Origin: DAOUJH01 sp965248955 | GTDB taxonomy: Bacteria; Chloroflexota; Dehalococcoidia; Lucifugimonadales; QGNO01 | DNA length: 64,000 nt | Direction of reading: 5' to 3' | NCBI GenBank assembly: GCA_965248955.1 | Contig: OZ252212.1 | Location: 682,001-746,000, forward strand | In this document: one piece after another, positions 41,131 to 49,661 of the stretch | How the letters are laid out: each line of letters starts with the position of its first letter | How positions within the stretch are numbered: the first letter of the stretch is position 1 | Program-made: the position numbers and the translations under genes | The notes under the pieces: model-generated | Databases searched by the model: none | What the model saw: the letters and a program-made list of their open reading frames with translations, nothing else | What the model was told of the DNA's origin: nothing

Positions 41131-42534
41131 CTAAGCCTCTCGGTACTGGTAATAGTCGACAAATTTTCGCAACGCCACTGCCGCGCCCTGCAGTCCGTGC
41201 AAAGCGGGTATGCCGGCACCCGTGAGCCTCTTGTAGAACTCGTCCGCTACCTCTTGGGGCGGGTGGGGATGTGACGTAGAGATGGCGGCTACGTACGGCT
41301 TCTTGGCCCGTTTGCGAAACTCGGCCAGGAACTCCGGGCCATGCCCTCTATATAGTGAAGGCTCGCCGTCTCTGACAACGGTATGCACCTCATGGACGAT
41401 GATGTCCACGTTCGGATCGTCGTTCAGTACGTCCATGACGTTGTTCAGGTGATCGGGATTGTTCAGCGTGCGCCCCTCGATGGGATTGCGATACGTGCTT
41501 CCTACAATCTCGAATTTTTCCAGTATACGTTCATAGGAGCTCTCTTGTAGCGAAGGCACCCTGAAGCCGGCCTTGGAGAAGACGTTGGTCATTTCAGTGG
41601 CATGCCCGCCTGACAACGCCAGCAGCCCCAGCCTGTCACCGGTGGTCGGCGGCAGTTGCAGGAGGAGCTTGGCCGTCTCGAAGACCTCGTCGACGCTTTC
41701 CATCTTGATGGCGCCGCACTGACGGAGCATAGCGTCCCAGACCGCGGATTCCGTTGTCATGGAGGTGGAGTGCGATGCTACGGCCCGCGCCGCATCCTCC
41801 GTTTCTCCTACCTTCCAGACAAGGACGGGCTTCTTGGCGCATACTTGGCGCAGGACCTCATAGAAACGCCTGCCGTCTCTGATCCCCTCCAAGTACATGC
41901 CTATCGCCGTGGTGTCTTCGTCCTGGGCAAAGTACTCCAGGTAATCCGTGCTGTCCAGAATGATGCCGTTGCCCATGCTCACCAGCTTGCTTACTTTGAT
42001 CCCGTTGGCCAGACAACCCCTGGCAAATCCTCCCGACTGAGAACCGCTCTGAGAGATGAAAGCGAAGTTCCCAGCGTCGCCGTGGTAGCCGCCCAGATTC
42101 ACCCCTATGCCTACCTTGGGATTGAAAACGCCCAGGCAGTTGGGGCCTACTACGTTCAACTCGCCGTCGCGGGCAAGCCGGAGCAACTCCCGCTCTCGGT
42201 GAATGCCATCCTCAGTGCCTAGCTCGCCATAGCCCGCCGTATAGAGATGCACCCCGGCCACGCCCTTGGCTATACAGTCTTTGATTACGTAGGGCACCAC
42301 CTGCGCAGGCACGGATATGATCACGAAGTCCACGTCCCCGGGGACGTCCACCAGCCTTTCATAGTTGGGGAACCCCAGCTCTTCCGCGCTGGGCCATTCA
42401 TTCTTGTCTATGTTGATGTGGTACTTAGGTCCCTGGAATGGCAGCACGGTGCGCAGCCAGTTGTGGTTGTCCACCTGCTTGGAGCCAACAACGGCAACGC
42501 TTCTTGGACTGAAGATACGTTCCAGCTTGTGCAT
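41131..42534 (-). CDS. ADP-forming acyl-CoA synthetase alpha-like subunit
   Basis: A 467-residue protein matching the alpha subunit of archaeal-type acetate-CoA ligase (ADP-forming). The CoA-binding domain starts LERIFSPRSVAVVGSKQVDN; then QSGSQSGGFARGCLANGIKV and SMGNGIILDSTDYLEYFAQD, close to 'GN..Dl...D.l.yl..D'. The phosphorylated His is probably in ARAVASHSTSM. The C-terminal CoA-ligase domain has LLALSGGHATEMTN. These enzymes make ATP from an acyl-CoA, or the reverse. It begins with a TGATG overlap to the beta subunit's stop. Length equals AcdA. Confidence 0.8.
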   Translation of the reverse strand: MHKLERIFSPRSVAVVGSKQVDNHNWLRTVLPFQGPKYHINIDKNEWPSAEELGFPNYERLVDVPGDVDFVIISVPAQVVPYVIKDCIAKGVAGVHLYTAGYGELGTEDGIHRERELLRLARDGELNVVGPNCLGVFNPKVGIGVNLGGYHGDAGNFAFISQSGSQSGGFARGCLANGIKVSKLVSMGNGIILDSTDYLEYFAQDEDTTAIGMYLEGIRDGRRFYEVLRQVCAKKPVLVWKVGETEDAARAVASHSTSMTTESAVWDAMLRQCGAIKMESVDEVFETAKLLLQLPPTTGDRLGLLALSGGHATEMTNVFSKAGFRVPSLQESSYERILEKFEIVGSTYRNPIEGRTLNNPDHLNNVMDVLNDDPNVDIIVHEVHTVVRDGEPSLYRGHGPEFLAEFRKRAKKPYVAAISTSHPHPPQEVADEFYKRLTGAGIPALHGLQGAAVALRKFVDYYQYREA

Positions 42535-43229
42535 CAGGCCTCTTCTCTTTCCTTCAACCCTATCCTTGCTTCTGCAACCAGTACCTGTTCTCTATAAGCG
42601 TAGACGGGGAACAGCTCCAAGCTCTCTATCTCAGGGTTCTCATGGACAAGGTCGGAGACTTTTAGAAGCATCCCTTCCAGGAGGGAGGCCCTCGGCGCGG
42701 GCAGCGCTCCGTATCCCTGCAGAAGCCGGCTGCCTTTTGGCTCGCGTATCATAAGCTTGGCGTCCTTACCGGTGAGGGGCACAATGCGGTATGCTACGTC
42801 TTCCCACACCTCTACGGCCATCTTTCCATAGCCGAACGAGAGGACGGGTCCGAACAGCAGGTCCTGGTGCAGGCGGACTATCACCTCTACGCCGGAAGGC
42901 GGCGCCTTGCTTACAGAGAGCGCCTCCACACTGGCGTCCCAGGATTTTGCCTGAGCAAGGAGCGTGGGGAAGGCGTTGCGCAGGTCCGCTTCAGACGACA
43001 ACGGTATAACTGCTCCACCATCAAGCAGGAGTCGCTGCCTGGATACGGGCCTAAGCAGGATGGGGAAATCGGAAGCCTTGGCGGCGGAGACGGCTTCATC
43101 GGCGGACGTTACCGTCTTGGTTTCAGCTACCGGTATTCCCGCCTCATGCAGCAACTCCTTGGACTCAGGGTCAGTGAGGACAAGACCTGAAGATATATCC
43201 CATTGCTGAGTGAGACCTTTGACACTCAT
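42534..43229 (-). CDS. ADP-forming acyl-CoA synthetase beta-like subunit (ATP-grasp), diverged
   Basis: About 231 residues from ATG 43229 (a GTG at 43271 would add 14). It has the ATP-grasp_5 layout: ELLHEAGIPVAETKTVTSAD, then ILLRPVSR and a C-terminal strand pair. The metal-binding site that usually reads 'E.DiNP...DaRi' is ESLELFPVYAYREQVLVAEA RIGL: Asn to Phe and Asp to Glu. It is therefore diverged and may have altered activity. A TTGACT-17-TAGGAA is a weak promoter candidate upstream. It overlaps the alpha gene by one base. Confidence 0.72.
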   Translation of the reverse strand: MSVKGLTQQWDISSGLVLTDPESKELLHEAGIPVAETKTVTSADEAVSAAKASDFPILLRPVSRQRLLLDGGAVIPLSSEADLRNAFPTLLAQAKSWDASVEALSVSKAPPSGVEVIVRLHQDLLFGPVLSFGYGKMAVEVWEDVAYRIVPLTGKDAKLMIREPKGSRLLQGYGALPAPRASLLEGMLLKVSDLVHENPEIESLELFPVYAYREQVLVAEARIGLKEREEA

Positions 43230-43303
43230 CTGCTGGAGCACCCCTTGAACAGATGCACGTATTCCTAGCACTATCCAACAGGGAAGTCAACCAAGCCGGA
43301 TGA

Positions 43304-43897
43304 CTACGTTGTAGCGTGTGCCTGCTCGTACTCAGAGATAGCGGCTTCGTGCTCCAGGGTTAGACCTATATCGTCCAGGCCTCTCAGCAAACAGTCGCGA
43401 CGAAACGTGTCCATCTGGAACTCCGCCGTGTATTCATCCGACCCCGTAACCAGGCAGCGCTCGAGGTCGACGGTGATCTCATAGTCCGCACCTTCCTTGG
43501 CCTTGCCCATGAAGTGATCGACGTCTTCTGGTGCAAGCTGCACGGGCAGCATACCGTTCTGATAGCAGTTGTTGCGAAAGATGTCGGCGAAGCCGTAACC
43601 GACGATGGTGCGAAACCCGTAGTCCTCCAGCGCCCAGGGAGCATGCTCTCTGGAGGAGCCACTGCCGAAGTTCGGCCCGGTGATGAGGATCGTGGCGCCT
43701 TTGTATTTAGGATCGTTGAGAACAAAGTCGGGGTTGGCTTTCCCGTCTGGCAGCTTTCGCCACGAGTCGAAGAGGAACTCCCCGAATCCCGTGCGCTCAA
43801 TGCGCTTCAAGTACTTGGCGGGAATTATCTGGTCAGTATCTACGTTGGCCCTATCCAAAGGAACGGCTCTCCCGGTCACTCTTACATACGGTTCCAC
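43304..43897 (-). CDS. leuD: 3-isopropylmalate dehydratase small subunit
   Basis: A 197-residue protein with the LeuD swivel fold: RAVPLDRANVDTDQIIPAKY, GPNFGSGSSREHAPWALEDY and FADIFRNNCYQNGMLPV. With LeuC it moves the hydroxyl in isopropylmalate. GTG 43897 is chosen because TAGGAG stands 8 bases upstream; an earlier start would run into leuC. It follows leuC by 10 bases. Confidence 0.93.
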   Translation of the reverse strand: MEPYVRVTGRAVPLDRANVDTDQIIPAKYLKRIERTGFGEFLFDSWRKLPDGKANPDFVLNDPKYKGATILITGPNFGSGSSREHAPWALEDYGFRTIVGYGFADIFRNNCYQNGMLPVQLAPEDVDHFMGKAKEGADYEITVDLERCLVTGSDEYTAEFQMDTFRRDCLLRGLDDIGLTLEHEAAISEYEQAHATT

Positions 43898-43907
43898 AGT
43901 TTTTCTC

Positions 43908-45314
43908 CTAGCTGAAGTTCCACTCCCTGATATCCACAATATGCCCGGCAATGGCGGCTGCGGCGGCCATCTGCGGGCTCATCAAGTGCGTGCGTCCGCC
44001 CGGTCCCTGTCTTCCCTCAAAGTTGCGGTTGGACGTGGAAGCGCACCGTTCACCGGGGCCCAGGATGTCCGGGTTCATACCCAGGCACATGGAGCACCCC
44101 GACTCACGCCACTCGAACCCCGCGTCCATGAATATCCTATCCAAACCCTCCGCTTCCGCCTCGGCTTTCACTGCCGTGGAGCCTGGCACCACCATTGCCC
44201 TAATCTTGTCGTTCACCCTGTGCCCGCCGACCACCTCTGAGGCGGCGCGCAGGTCTTCTATGCGTGAGTTGGTGCAGGAGCCTATGAAGACACGGTCAAG
44301 GAGTATCTCCTGCATTGGTCTGCCGGGTTCCAGGTCCATGTACTTCAAGGCGCGCTCCGCCGCCTCACGCTCCACCGCGGATTGGAACGAACCCGGATCA
44401 GGCACGCGCTCCACCACCGGCACCACCATGCCGGGGTTGGTCCCCCAGGTGACAAAGGGCGACAGAGTAGACGCGTCCAGCTCAACCGTGGTGTCGTAGG
44501 CGGCGGCCGCGTCCGTTTTAAGCGAGAGCCACTTCTCGGCGGTAGCTTCAAAAGCGTCCCCTTGGGGGACTCTGGACCTTCCCCTGAGGTATTCAATCGT
44601 CTTTCCGTCCGGAGCCACCATACCCGCCCTTGCTCCTGCCTCAATAGACATATTGCACACCGTCATGCGGCCCTCCATGGAGAGGCTGCGGATGGCTTCG
44701 CCGGTATACTCCACCACGTGGCCGGTGGCCCCCCCGACACCTATCTTGCCGATGATAGCCAGGATGATGTCCTTGGCGGTAACGCCATAAGACAGCTTCC
44801 CATCGACTCGAATATCCATGGTTTTGGGCTTCGCCTGGCGCAGGGTCTGTGTCGCCAGTACGTGTTCCACCTCAGAGGTGCCTATGCCGAAGGCCAGCGC
44901 GCCAAATGCGCCATGTGTAGAGGTATGGCTGTCACCGCAGACAATTGTCTTGCCAGGCTGGGTATAGCCCATCTCCGGCCCTATGACGTGGACAATCCCC
45001 TGGCCGGGGCTGTCCATACCGTAGTAGGTTATGTCAAACTCCTCTACGTTCCGGTTCAAGGCATCTATCTGAGCTCGGGAAATCAGGTCAGCAACAGGCA
45101 GTGTGCGGTCTGTTGTGGGCACATTGTGGTCCACGGTTGCAACCGTCAGGTCCGTTCTGCGGACTTTGCGGTTGTTCACACGGAGTCCATCGAACGCCTG
45201 TGGTGAGGTGACTTCATGCACAAGGTGCAAGTCTATGTAGAGGATAGCCGGCTTATCCGGCTCCTCGTGCACTATGTGCTCACTCCAGATCTTCTCGAAC
45301 ATGGTATTGGGCAT
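43908..45314 (-). CDS. leuC: 3-isopropylmalate dehydratase large subunit
   Basis: A 468-residue aconitase-fold enzyme binding a 4Fe-4S cluster. Cluster Cys residues are in FIGSCTNSRIEDLR and GCSMCLGMNPD. Other landmarks: HLVHEVTSPQAFDGL, VCGDSHTSTHGAFGALAFGI GTSE. Start ATG 45314 (MPNTMFEKIW) is preferred; a start ten codons upstream would overlap the PIN gene. It is the seventh gene of the ilv-leu operon. Confidence 0.93.
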   Translation of the reverse strand: MPNTMFEKIWSEHIVHEEPDKPAILYIDLHLVHEVTSPQAFDGLRVNNRKVRRTDLTVATVDHNVPTTDRTLPVADLISRAQIDALNRNVEEFDITYYGMDSPGQGIVHVIGPEMGYTQPGKTIVCGDSHTSTHGAFGALAFGIGTSEVEHVLATQTLRQAKPKTMDIRVDGKLSYGVTAKDIILAIIGKIGVGGATGHVVEYTGEAIRSLSMEGRMTVCNMSIEAGARAGMVAPDGKTIEYLRGRSRVPQGDAFEATAEKWLSLKTDAAAAYDTTVELDASTLSPFVTWGTNPGMVVPVVERVPDPGSFQSAVEREAAERALKYMDLEPGRPMQEILLDRVFIGSCTNSRIEDLRAASEVVGGHRVNDKIRAMVVPGSTAVKAEAEAEGLDRIFMDAGFEWRESGCSMCLGMNPDILGPGERCASTSNRNFEGRQGPGGRTHLMSPQMAAAAAIAGHIVDIREWNFS

Positions 45315-45324
45315 CTCTTCCCTC

Positions 45325-45795
45325 TCAGATAAGGTAGTTTTCAAGGTAAACGTAAGGTATCCCAGTGACCCTTTGCCCCATGAGTCGGTCGTTGCCTATT
45401 ATAGCGTCGCACCCCTGTTCCAGGGCAGTGGCCACTATAACCGCATCAAACAGCGTCAGCCTGTTGTCGGCCCTAACCCTTGCCGCTGTTCTGGCCAGCC
45501 TGCTGTCCACGGGTTTCACAAGCAAGTTAGGCAGGTTTCTAAAGAAGAGCTCTATCTTGTCTATAGCAAGCCGGTCACGGTTGCGTATGGGCTTGACCAG
45601 GGTCTCAGCCTCGACAATAGTGGATGCAACCCCTTGAAGTATCCCACGCTCCATCAATCTGAACAGATGCAGCGCCATCTCATCATAGGGCGCAACGCCC
45701 TCCAGCGCATAGATTATCAGGTTGGTGTCCAGAGCAACACTGCGGTATTGCCTCAATTGCTCCAGCCAGAGGCCAATAAGAGGATTCTTCCTCAT
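45325..45795 (-). CDS. PIN-domain protein, VapC-like toxin
   Basis: A 156-residue PIN fold ribonuclease. Acidic residues sit where the metal site should be: ALDTNLIIYALEG (first Asp), an early Glu in VEAETLVKP, FDAVIVATAL (Asp) and GNDRLM (Asp). VapC toxins cut tRNA or mRNA and are neutralised by a partner antitoxin. Its start overlaps the AbrB-like gene's stop (ATGA). It lies 10 bases ahead of leuC, inside the leucine operon. Confidence 0.85.
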   Translation of the reverse strand: MRKNPLIGLWLEQLRQYRSVALDTNLIIYALEGVAPYDEMALHLFRLMERGILQGVASTIVEAETLVKPIRNRDRLAIDKIELFFRNLPNLLVKPVDSRLARTAARVRADNRLTLFDAVIVATALEQGCDAIIGNDRLMGQRVTGIPYVYLENYLI

Positions 45796-46259
45796 CTACC
45801 GGCTCTGCGATAGTAAGTTTCAGATTTGTGAGCTGGATTCTCCCACTTTTCAATTGCTCTCAGTCCCTCCAGCTTCTCCAGCTTCTGCTGGGCAAGATAT
45901 ACGCCGGAACTTTCTCTGATCTGGCTCAAGCTGGACATATCTCTAGAGGAAACGGCCTCATACACAGCGCGAAGCTCCTCATCCAGGTTGAGTGCGCCCA
46001 ACAGCTCCTCACCGGCCTCACCTCCATCACCGTAGCGGACTTCGTTGATATAGCTGTCAATATCTTCTTTGCGAGTTCCGTAAACTCCCTTGACACTCCC
46101 AACCACGTAGTCAGCCCAGCTTCCAGGTTGCGGCATGAGAACAACATGGTCTTGAACTAGCTCCACCACCAGTTTGTCTCCGGCTTTAACGTTCAGCTGT
46201 CTGGCTATTTCTATGGGCAGCGTTATTTGGTTTTTGCTAGTGATGGTTACAACAGCCAA
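45792..46259 (-). CDS. AbrB/MazE-type antitoxin with a long C-terminus
   Basis: A 155-residue protein. Residues about 1-45 form a swapped-hairpin AbrB domain: VVTITSKNQITLPIEIARQL NVKAGDKLVVE. This is followed by SVKGVYGTRKEDIDSYINEV R, seen in antitoxins, and then about 80 charged helical residues, longer than most. Start TTG 46259 follows AAGGAGG by seven bases. With the PIN protein it forms a toxin-antitoxin-like pair inserted between leuA and leuC. Confidence 0.8.
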   Translation of the reverse strand: MAVVTITSKNQITLPIEIARQLNVKAGDKLVVELVQDHVVLMPQPGSWADYVVGSVKGVYGTRKEDIDSYINEVRYGDGGEAGEELLGALNLDEELRAVYEAVSSRDMSSLSQIRESSGVYLAQQKLEKLEGLRAIEKWENPAHKSETYYRRAGR

Positions 46260-46324
46260 TGGTCGGCCTCCTTCCATTCCTTACTTATCAGAAGGATTGT
46301 AAGCCACGCCGTGTCTTTTGTCAA

Positions 46325-47875
46325 CTAGGTAAAGCTTACTGCTTCGGCCGGTTTTTCCACGTCTCCCATGTTGAGCAGGCGATTCAGGGCGTTCATGTAC
46401 GCCCTTGCGCTGGCAACTATGATGTCGGTATCGGCGCCGCGTCCAACAAACGCTTGATCTCCGCTCTCAATGCGAATGCTCACTTCGCCGACGGCGTCTA
46501 TGCCTTCCGTAACCGCTTGTACACTGAATTCAGTCAACGTGTTGGGCACCTTTATAACCCGGTTGATGGCCTGGTACACAGCGTCGACCGGCCCCGTGCC
46601 GGTAGCGGCGTCGGTTTTGATTTGTCCGTCCGGCGCAATCAATCGTACGGTAGCCGTTGGTATTTCGTGATTGCCGCACGAGACCTGTATATGGTCAAGC
46701 TTGTATATGTCATCGAAGCTGCGGCGCTGGTTGGCCATCAGCGACTCCAGGTCTCTATCGGTTACTTCGCGCTTTTTGTCGGCCAGCTCCTTGAAGCTCT
46801 CGAATATACGGCCTAGCTCAGCGTCGGTAGGTTGATATCCCAACTCGTCGAGCCTGGACTTCAGTCCATGCCGTCCGCTTAGCTTACCCAGCACCACTTC
46901 GCTGCTAGGCCAGCCTATGCTCAGCGGGTCCATTATCTCGTAGGTGGTGCGCTCCTTCAGAAATCCGTCCTGATGGATGCCTGAGGCGTGTCTGAAGGCG
47001 TTTCTCCCCACCACAGCCTTGTTGGGCTGCACCGAGAAGCCTGTGATATCGCTTACCATCTTGCTGATACGGTGGATCTGGGTTGTATCTATGTCCAACC
47101 TGACATTGTAGTGGTCCGCCCTAGTGTGCAGAGCCATAATCACTTCTTCCAGAGCCGCGTTGCCTGCCCTTTCGCCTATACCGTTGATGCATCCCTCTAT
47201 CTGCCGCACCCCGGCTTTTACGGCGGCAAGGCTATTGGCCACGGCCATCCCCAAGTCATTGTGGCAGTGGACGCTTAGCCTCACTTTGCCTATGTTGGGC
47301 ACGTTTTTCTTGATGCCCTCCAGCAGCTCGGTAAACTCGGCGGGTGTTGTGTAGCCCACGGTATCCGGAATGTTGATTGTAGTGGCGCCGGCATTGATGC
47401 AGGCTTCGAGCATTGTATAGAGGTATTCCGGTTCCGTTCGCGTGGCGTCCATGGGGGAAAACTCGACGTCTTCAACGTAGCTCTTGGCGCGTTCCACGTT
47501 GGCCACAGCCATATCCATGACCTCTTCCCGGCCTTTGCGAAGCTGATGCATTAGGTGAATATCAGAGCTGGAGAGGAAAACGTGGATGCGGGGATGCCTG
47601 GCTTTCTTCAACGCTTCAGACGCTTTATCCACGGCGGCGGCATTGGCGTGTGCCAGGGCGCAGATGATGGGCTTACGTATCTCCTTGGCAACAGCCCTCA
47701 CCGCTTCAAAATCACCTGGGGAGCTTACGGGGAACCCTGCTTCTATTATGTCTACACCCATTGCTTCCAGCCGTCTTGCTACCTCCAGCTTTTCTTCTAC
47801 GGTCATGGCTGCGCCGGCCGACTGTTCGCCGTCGCGCAGCGTGGTGTCGAATATATATACCTTGTCCTCTACCAT
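46325..47875 (-). CDS. leuA: 2-isopropylmalate synthase
   Basis: A 516-residue HMGL-like TIM-barrel enzyme that condenses 2-ketoisovalerate with acetyl-CoA, the first leucine step. Metal and substrate residues: TTLRDGEQSAGAAMT, SVHCHNDLGMAVANSLAAV, GCINGIGERAGNAALEEVIM, FRHASGIHQDGFLKERTTYE. The C-terminal domain from about residue 390 is the leucine-binding regulatory domain. It is the fourth gene after ilvC; 179 bases separate the two, holding a possible hairpin. Confidence 0.95.
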   Translation of the reverse strand: MVEDKVYIFDTTLRDGEQSAGAAMTVEEKLEVARRLEAMGVDIIEAGFPVSSPGDFEAVRAVAKEIRKPIICALAHANAAAVDKASEALKKARHPRIHVFLSSSDIHLMHQLRKGREEVMDMAVANVERAKSYVEDVEFSPMDATRTEPEYLYTMLEACINAGATTINIPDTVGYTTPAEFTELLEGIKKNVPNIGKVRLSVHCHNDLGMAVANSLAAVKAGVRQIEGCINGIGERAGNAALEEVIMALHTRADHYNVRLDIDTTQIHRISKMVSDITGFSVQPNKAVVGRNAFRHASGIHQDGFLKERTTYEIMDPLSIGWPSSEVVLGKLSGRHGLKSRLDELGYQPTDAELGRIFESFKELADKKREVTDRDLESLMANQRRSFDDIYKLDHIQVSCGNHEIPTATVRLIAPDGQIKTDAATGTGPVDAVYQAINRVIKVPNTLTEFSVQAVTEGIDAVGEVSIRIESGDQAFVGRGADTDIIVASARAYMNALNRLLNMGDVEKPAEAVSFT

Positions 47876-47962
47876 GGTCTGGTGCTCCTAGTTCAACGAT
47901 TCGGAATAGTGCCCGGCGGGCATGGAATCGGGGGGGAAGCTGAGGGTTCACAGGACAACGCG

Positions 47963-48007
47963 GTCCGTTAGACCCAGCCTTGCTAAGACCCGGCCTTCAC
48001 AACGGAC
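47963..48007. other. Inverted repeat between ilvC and leuA
   Basis: GTCCGTT (47963-47969) and AACGGAC (48001-48007) form a 7-bp stem with a 31-base loop; GC-rich flanks could add pairs with a bulge. There is no U-tract. It might stabilise or process the long operon mRNA. Confidence 0.3.
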
Positions 48008-48054
48008 CACGCGCCGTACCTCCAACGCATCTGTATATGATGGCTTGGCAATCA

Positions 48055-49053
48055 TCACGTAGTGCTCTTGAGCCAGGGCATCATACCCCTCAGCTCCTTG
48101 CCCACCTTCTCTATGGGATGGCCAGAGTTCTCCTCACGTAGAAGCTTGAATCTGGGACGTCCCTCGTCGTTTTCAGCAATCCACTCCCTGGCAAAGGAAC
48201 CGTCTTGTATCTCACTCAGCACCTTTTTCATCTTCCTTTTGACATCTTCGTCTATGATCCGGGGCCCACGGGTGTAGTCGCCGTACTCCGCCGTATCGCT
48301 GACCGAATAACGCATGTACTCCATACCGCCCTGATACAGCAGGTCCACTATCAGCTTCAGCTCATGCATTACCTCAAAATAGGCCGACTCCGGTTGATAT
48401 CCGGCCTCTACCATGGTTTCAAACGCCGCCTTGACCAGGGAAGTAACGCCGCCGCAGAGCACGGTTTGTTCGCCGAAGAGGTCGGTCTCCGTCTCCTCCT
48501 TGAACGTGGTCTCCAGCACGCCCGCTCTCATAGAGCCTACCCCCCAGGCATAGGCCAGGGCCGTATCCTTGGCTTTGCCCGTGGCGTCCTGGTGCACCGC
48601 CACCAGGGAAGGCACCCCGTTCCCCTGCCTGTATACTTCGCGCATCCTATGTCCCGGAGCCTTGGGAGCTATCATCCAGACATCCACGTTGCTGGGCGGG
48701 ACCACCGTCTGGTAGTGGATGGAAAAGCCGTGAGCAAAAGCAATGCTCTTTCCAGCGCTGAGGTTTGGTTCTATGTCACGCTTGTACACCTCGCCCTGCG
48801 AGGTGTCGGGGAGCAGCATGACTATAATGTCCGACTCTTTGGCGGCTTGGGAAGCGACGGTAACGTTGAAGCCGTCCTCTTCCGCCTTGGCCCAGCTCCC
48901 GCTTCCCTCGTACAGGCCCACAATGACGTTAAGCCCACTGTCCTTCAGGTTCAGAGCGTGGGCATGCCCCTGGCTGCCATATCCAATGACTCCAATTGTC
49001 TTGTCTTGAACCAGTGATAGATCGGCGTCATTCTCGTAGTAGACCGTTGCCAT
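48055..49053 (-). CDS. ilvC: Ketol-acid reductoisomerase
   Basis: A 332-residue class I enzyme. The NADPH loop is VIGYGSQGHAHALNLKDSG. Then DIIVMLLPDTSQGEVY, the catalytic His in KSIAFAHGFSIHY, and the metal-binding Asp and Glu of DLFGEQTVLCGGVTSLVKAA. The C-terminal knotted domain ends with VGKELRGMMPWLK. It rearranges and reduces acetolactate for valine and leucine (and the isoleucine analogue). It follows ilvN by 27 bases. Confidence 0.96.
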   Translation of the reverse strand: MATVYYENDADLSLVQDKTIGVIGYGSQGHAHALNLKDSGLNVIVGLYEGSGSWAKAEEDGFNVTVASQAAKESDIIVMLLPDTSQGEVYKRDIEPNLSAGKSIAFAHGFSIHYQTVVPPSNVDVWMIAPKAPGHRMREVYRQGNGVPSLVAVHQDATGKAKDTALAYAWGVGSMRAGVLETTFKEETETDLFGEQTVLCGGVTSLVKAAFETMVEAGYQPESAYFEVMHELKLIVDLLYQGGMEYMRYSVSDTAEYGDYTRGPRIIDEDVKRKMKKVLSEIQDGSFAREWIAENDEGRPRFKLLREENSGHPIEKVGKELRGMMPWLKSTT

Positions 49054-49080
49054 GCCTTGCTCCTTGAGTTTTGCTTGGGC

Positions 49081-49641
49081 TTACCATTGCTCCGAACTGC
49101 CCAGGTTTTTGCTCTTTCCTCTACCGTTCTCCAAGCCGTGCGACGTAGCCGGCCCACGGTTCATAGCCACCCGGCCTGTCCGCATCATCTCTCTTATGCC
49201 AAACGGTTTGAGCAGCGTATACAGCGAATCTATCTTGTCCTCGTCTCCAGTCACCTCAATGATCATGGACCCGGCGGAAACGTCCACGATGTTCGCCCTG
49301 AAGATATCGACCAGCTGGATGAGCTCGCTGCGGCTCTGTGCCGTGGAGCGCACCTTGATCAGCGCCATCTCACGGGACACGCAGTCCGTGTCCGACAGTT
49401 CGGTAACCCGCACAACGTCGATCAGCTTGTAGAGCTGCTTTGTGACCTGCTCAACCGTGGTATCGTCGCCCTCCACGACAAAAGTCATGCGAGAAAGGTT
49501 GGGTATCTCGCTGTGGCCTACGGCCAGGCTGTAGATATTGTAGCCGCGCCGCCTGAACATACTGGCTATGCGGTTCAATACGCCCGGCTTGTCCTGAACC
49601 AGGGCCACAAGTGTGTGAGAGTTCTTTGCCGCTGTAATCAT
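49081..49641 (-). CDS. ilvN: Acetolactate synthase regulatory subunit
   Basis: A 186-residue protein with an ACT domain (HTLVALVQDKPGVLNRIASM FRRRGYNIYSLAVG) and a second ACT-like C-terminal region typical of long IlvN forms (ELIQLVDIFRANIVDVSAGS). It makes the synthase sensitive to valine. ATG 49641 is preferred over GTG 49662, which overlaps ilvB's stop. The C-terminal 20 residues are unusually basic and Gly/Asn-rich. Confidence 0.93.
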   Translation of the reverse strand: MITAAKNSHTLVALVQDKPGVLNRIASMFRRRGYNIYSLAVGHSEIPNLSRMTFVVEGDDTTVEQVTKQLYKLIDVVRVTELSDTDCVSREMALIKVRSTAQSRSELIQLVDIFRANIVDVSAGSMIIEVTGDEDKIDSLYTLLKPFGIREMMRTGRVAMNRGPATSHGLENGRGKSKNLGSSEQW

Positions 49642-49661
49642 GTTCTCAACTATACCAACCA

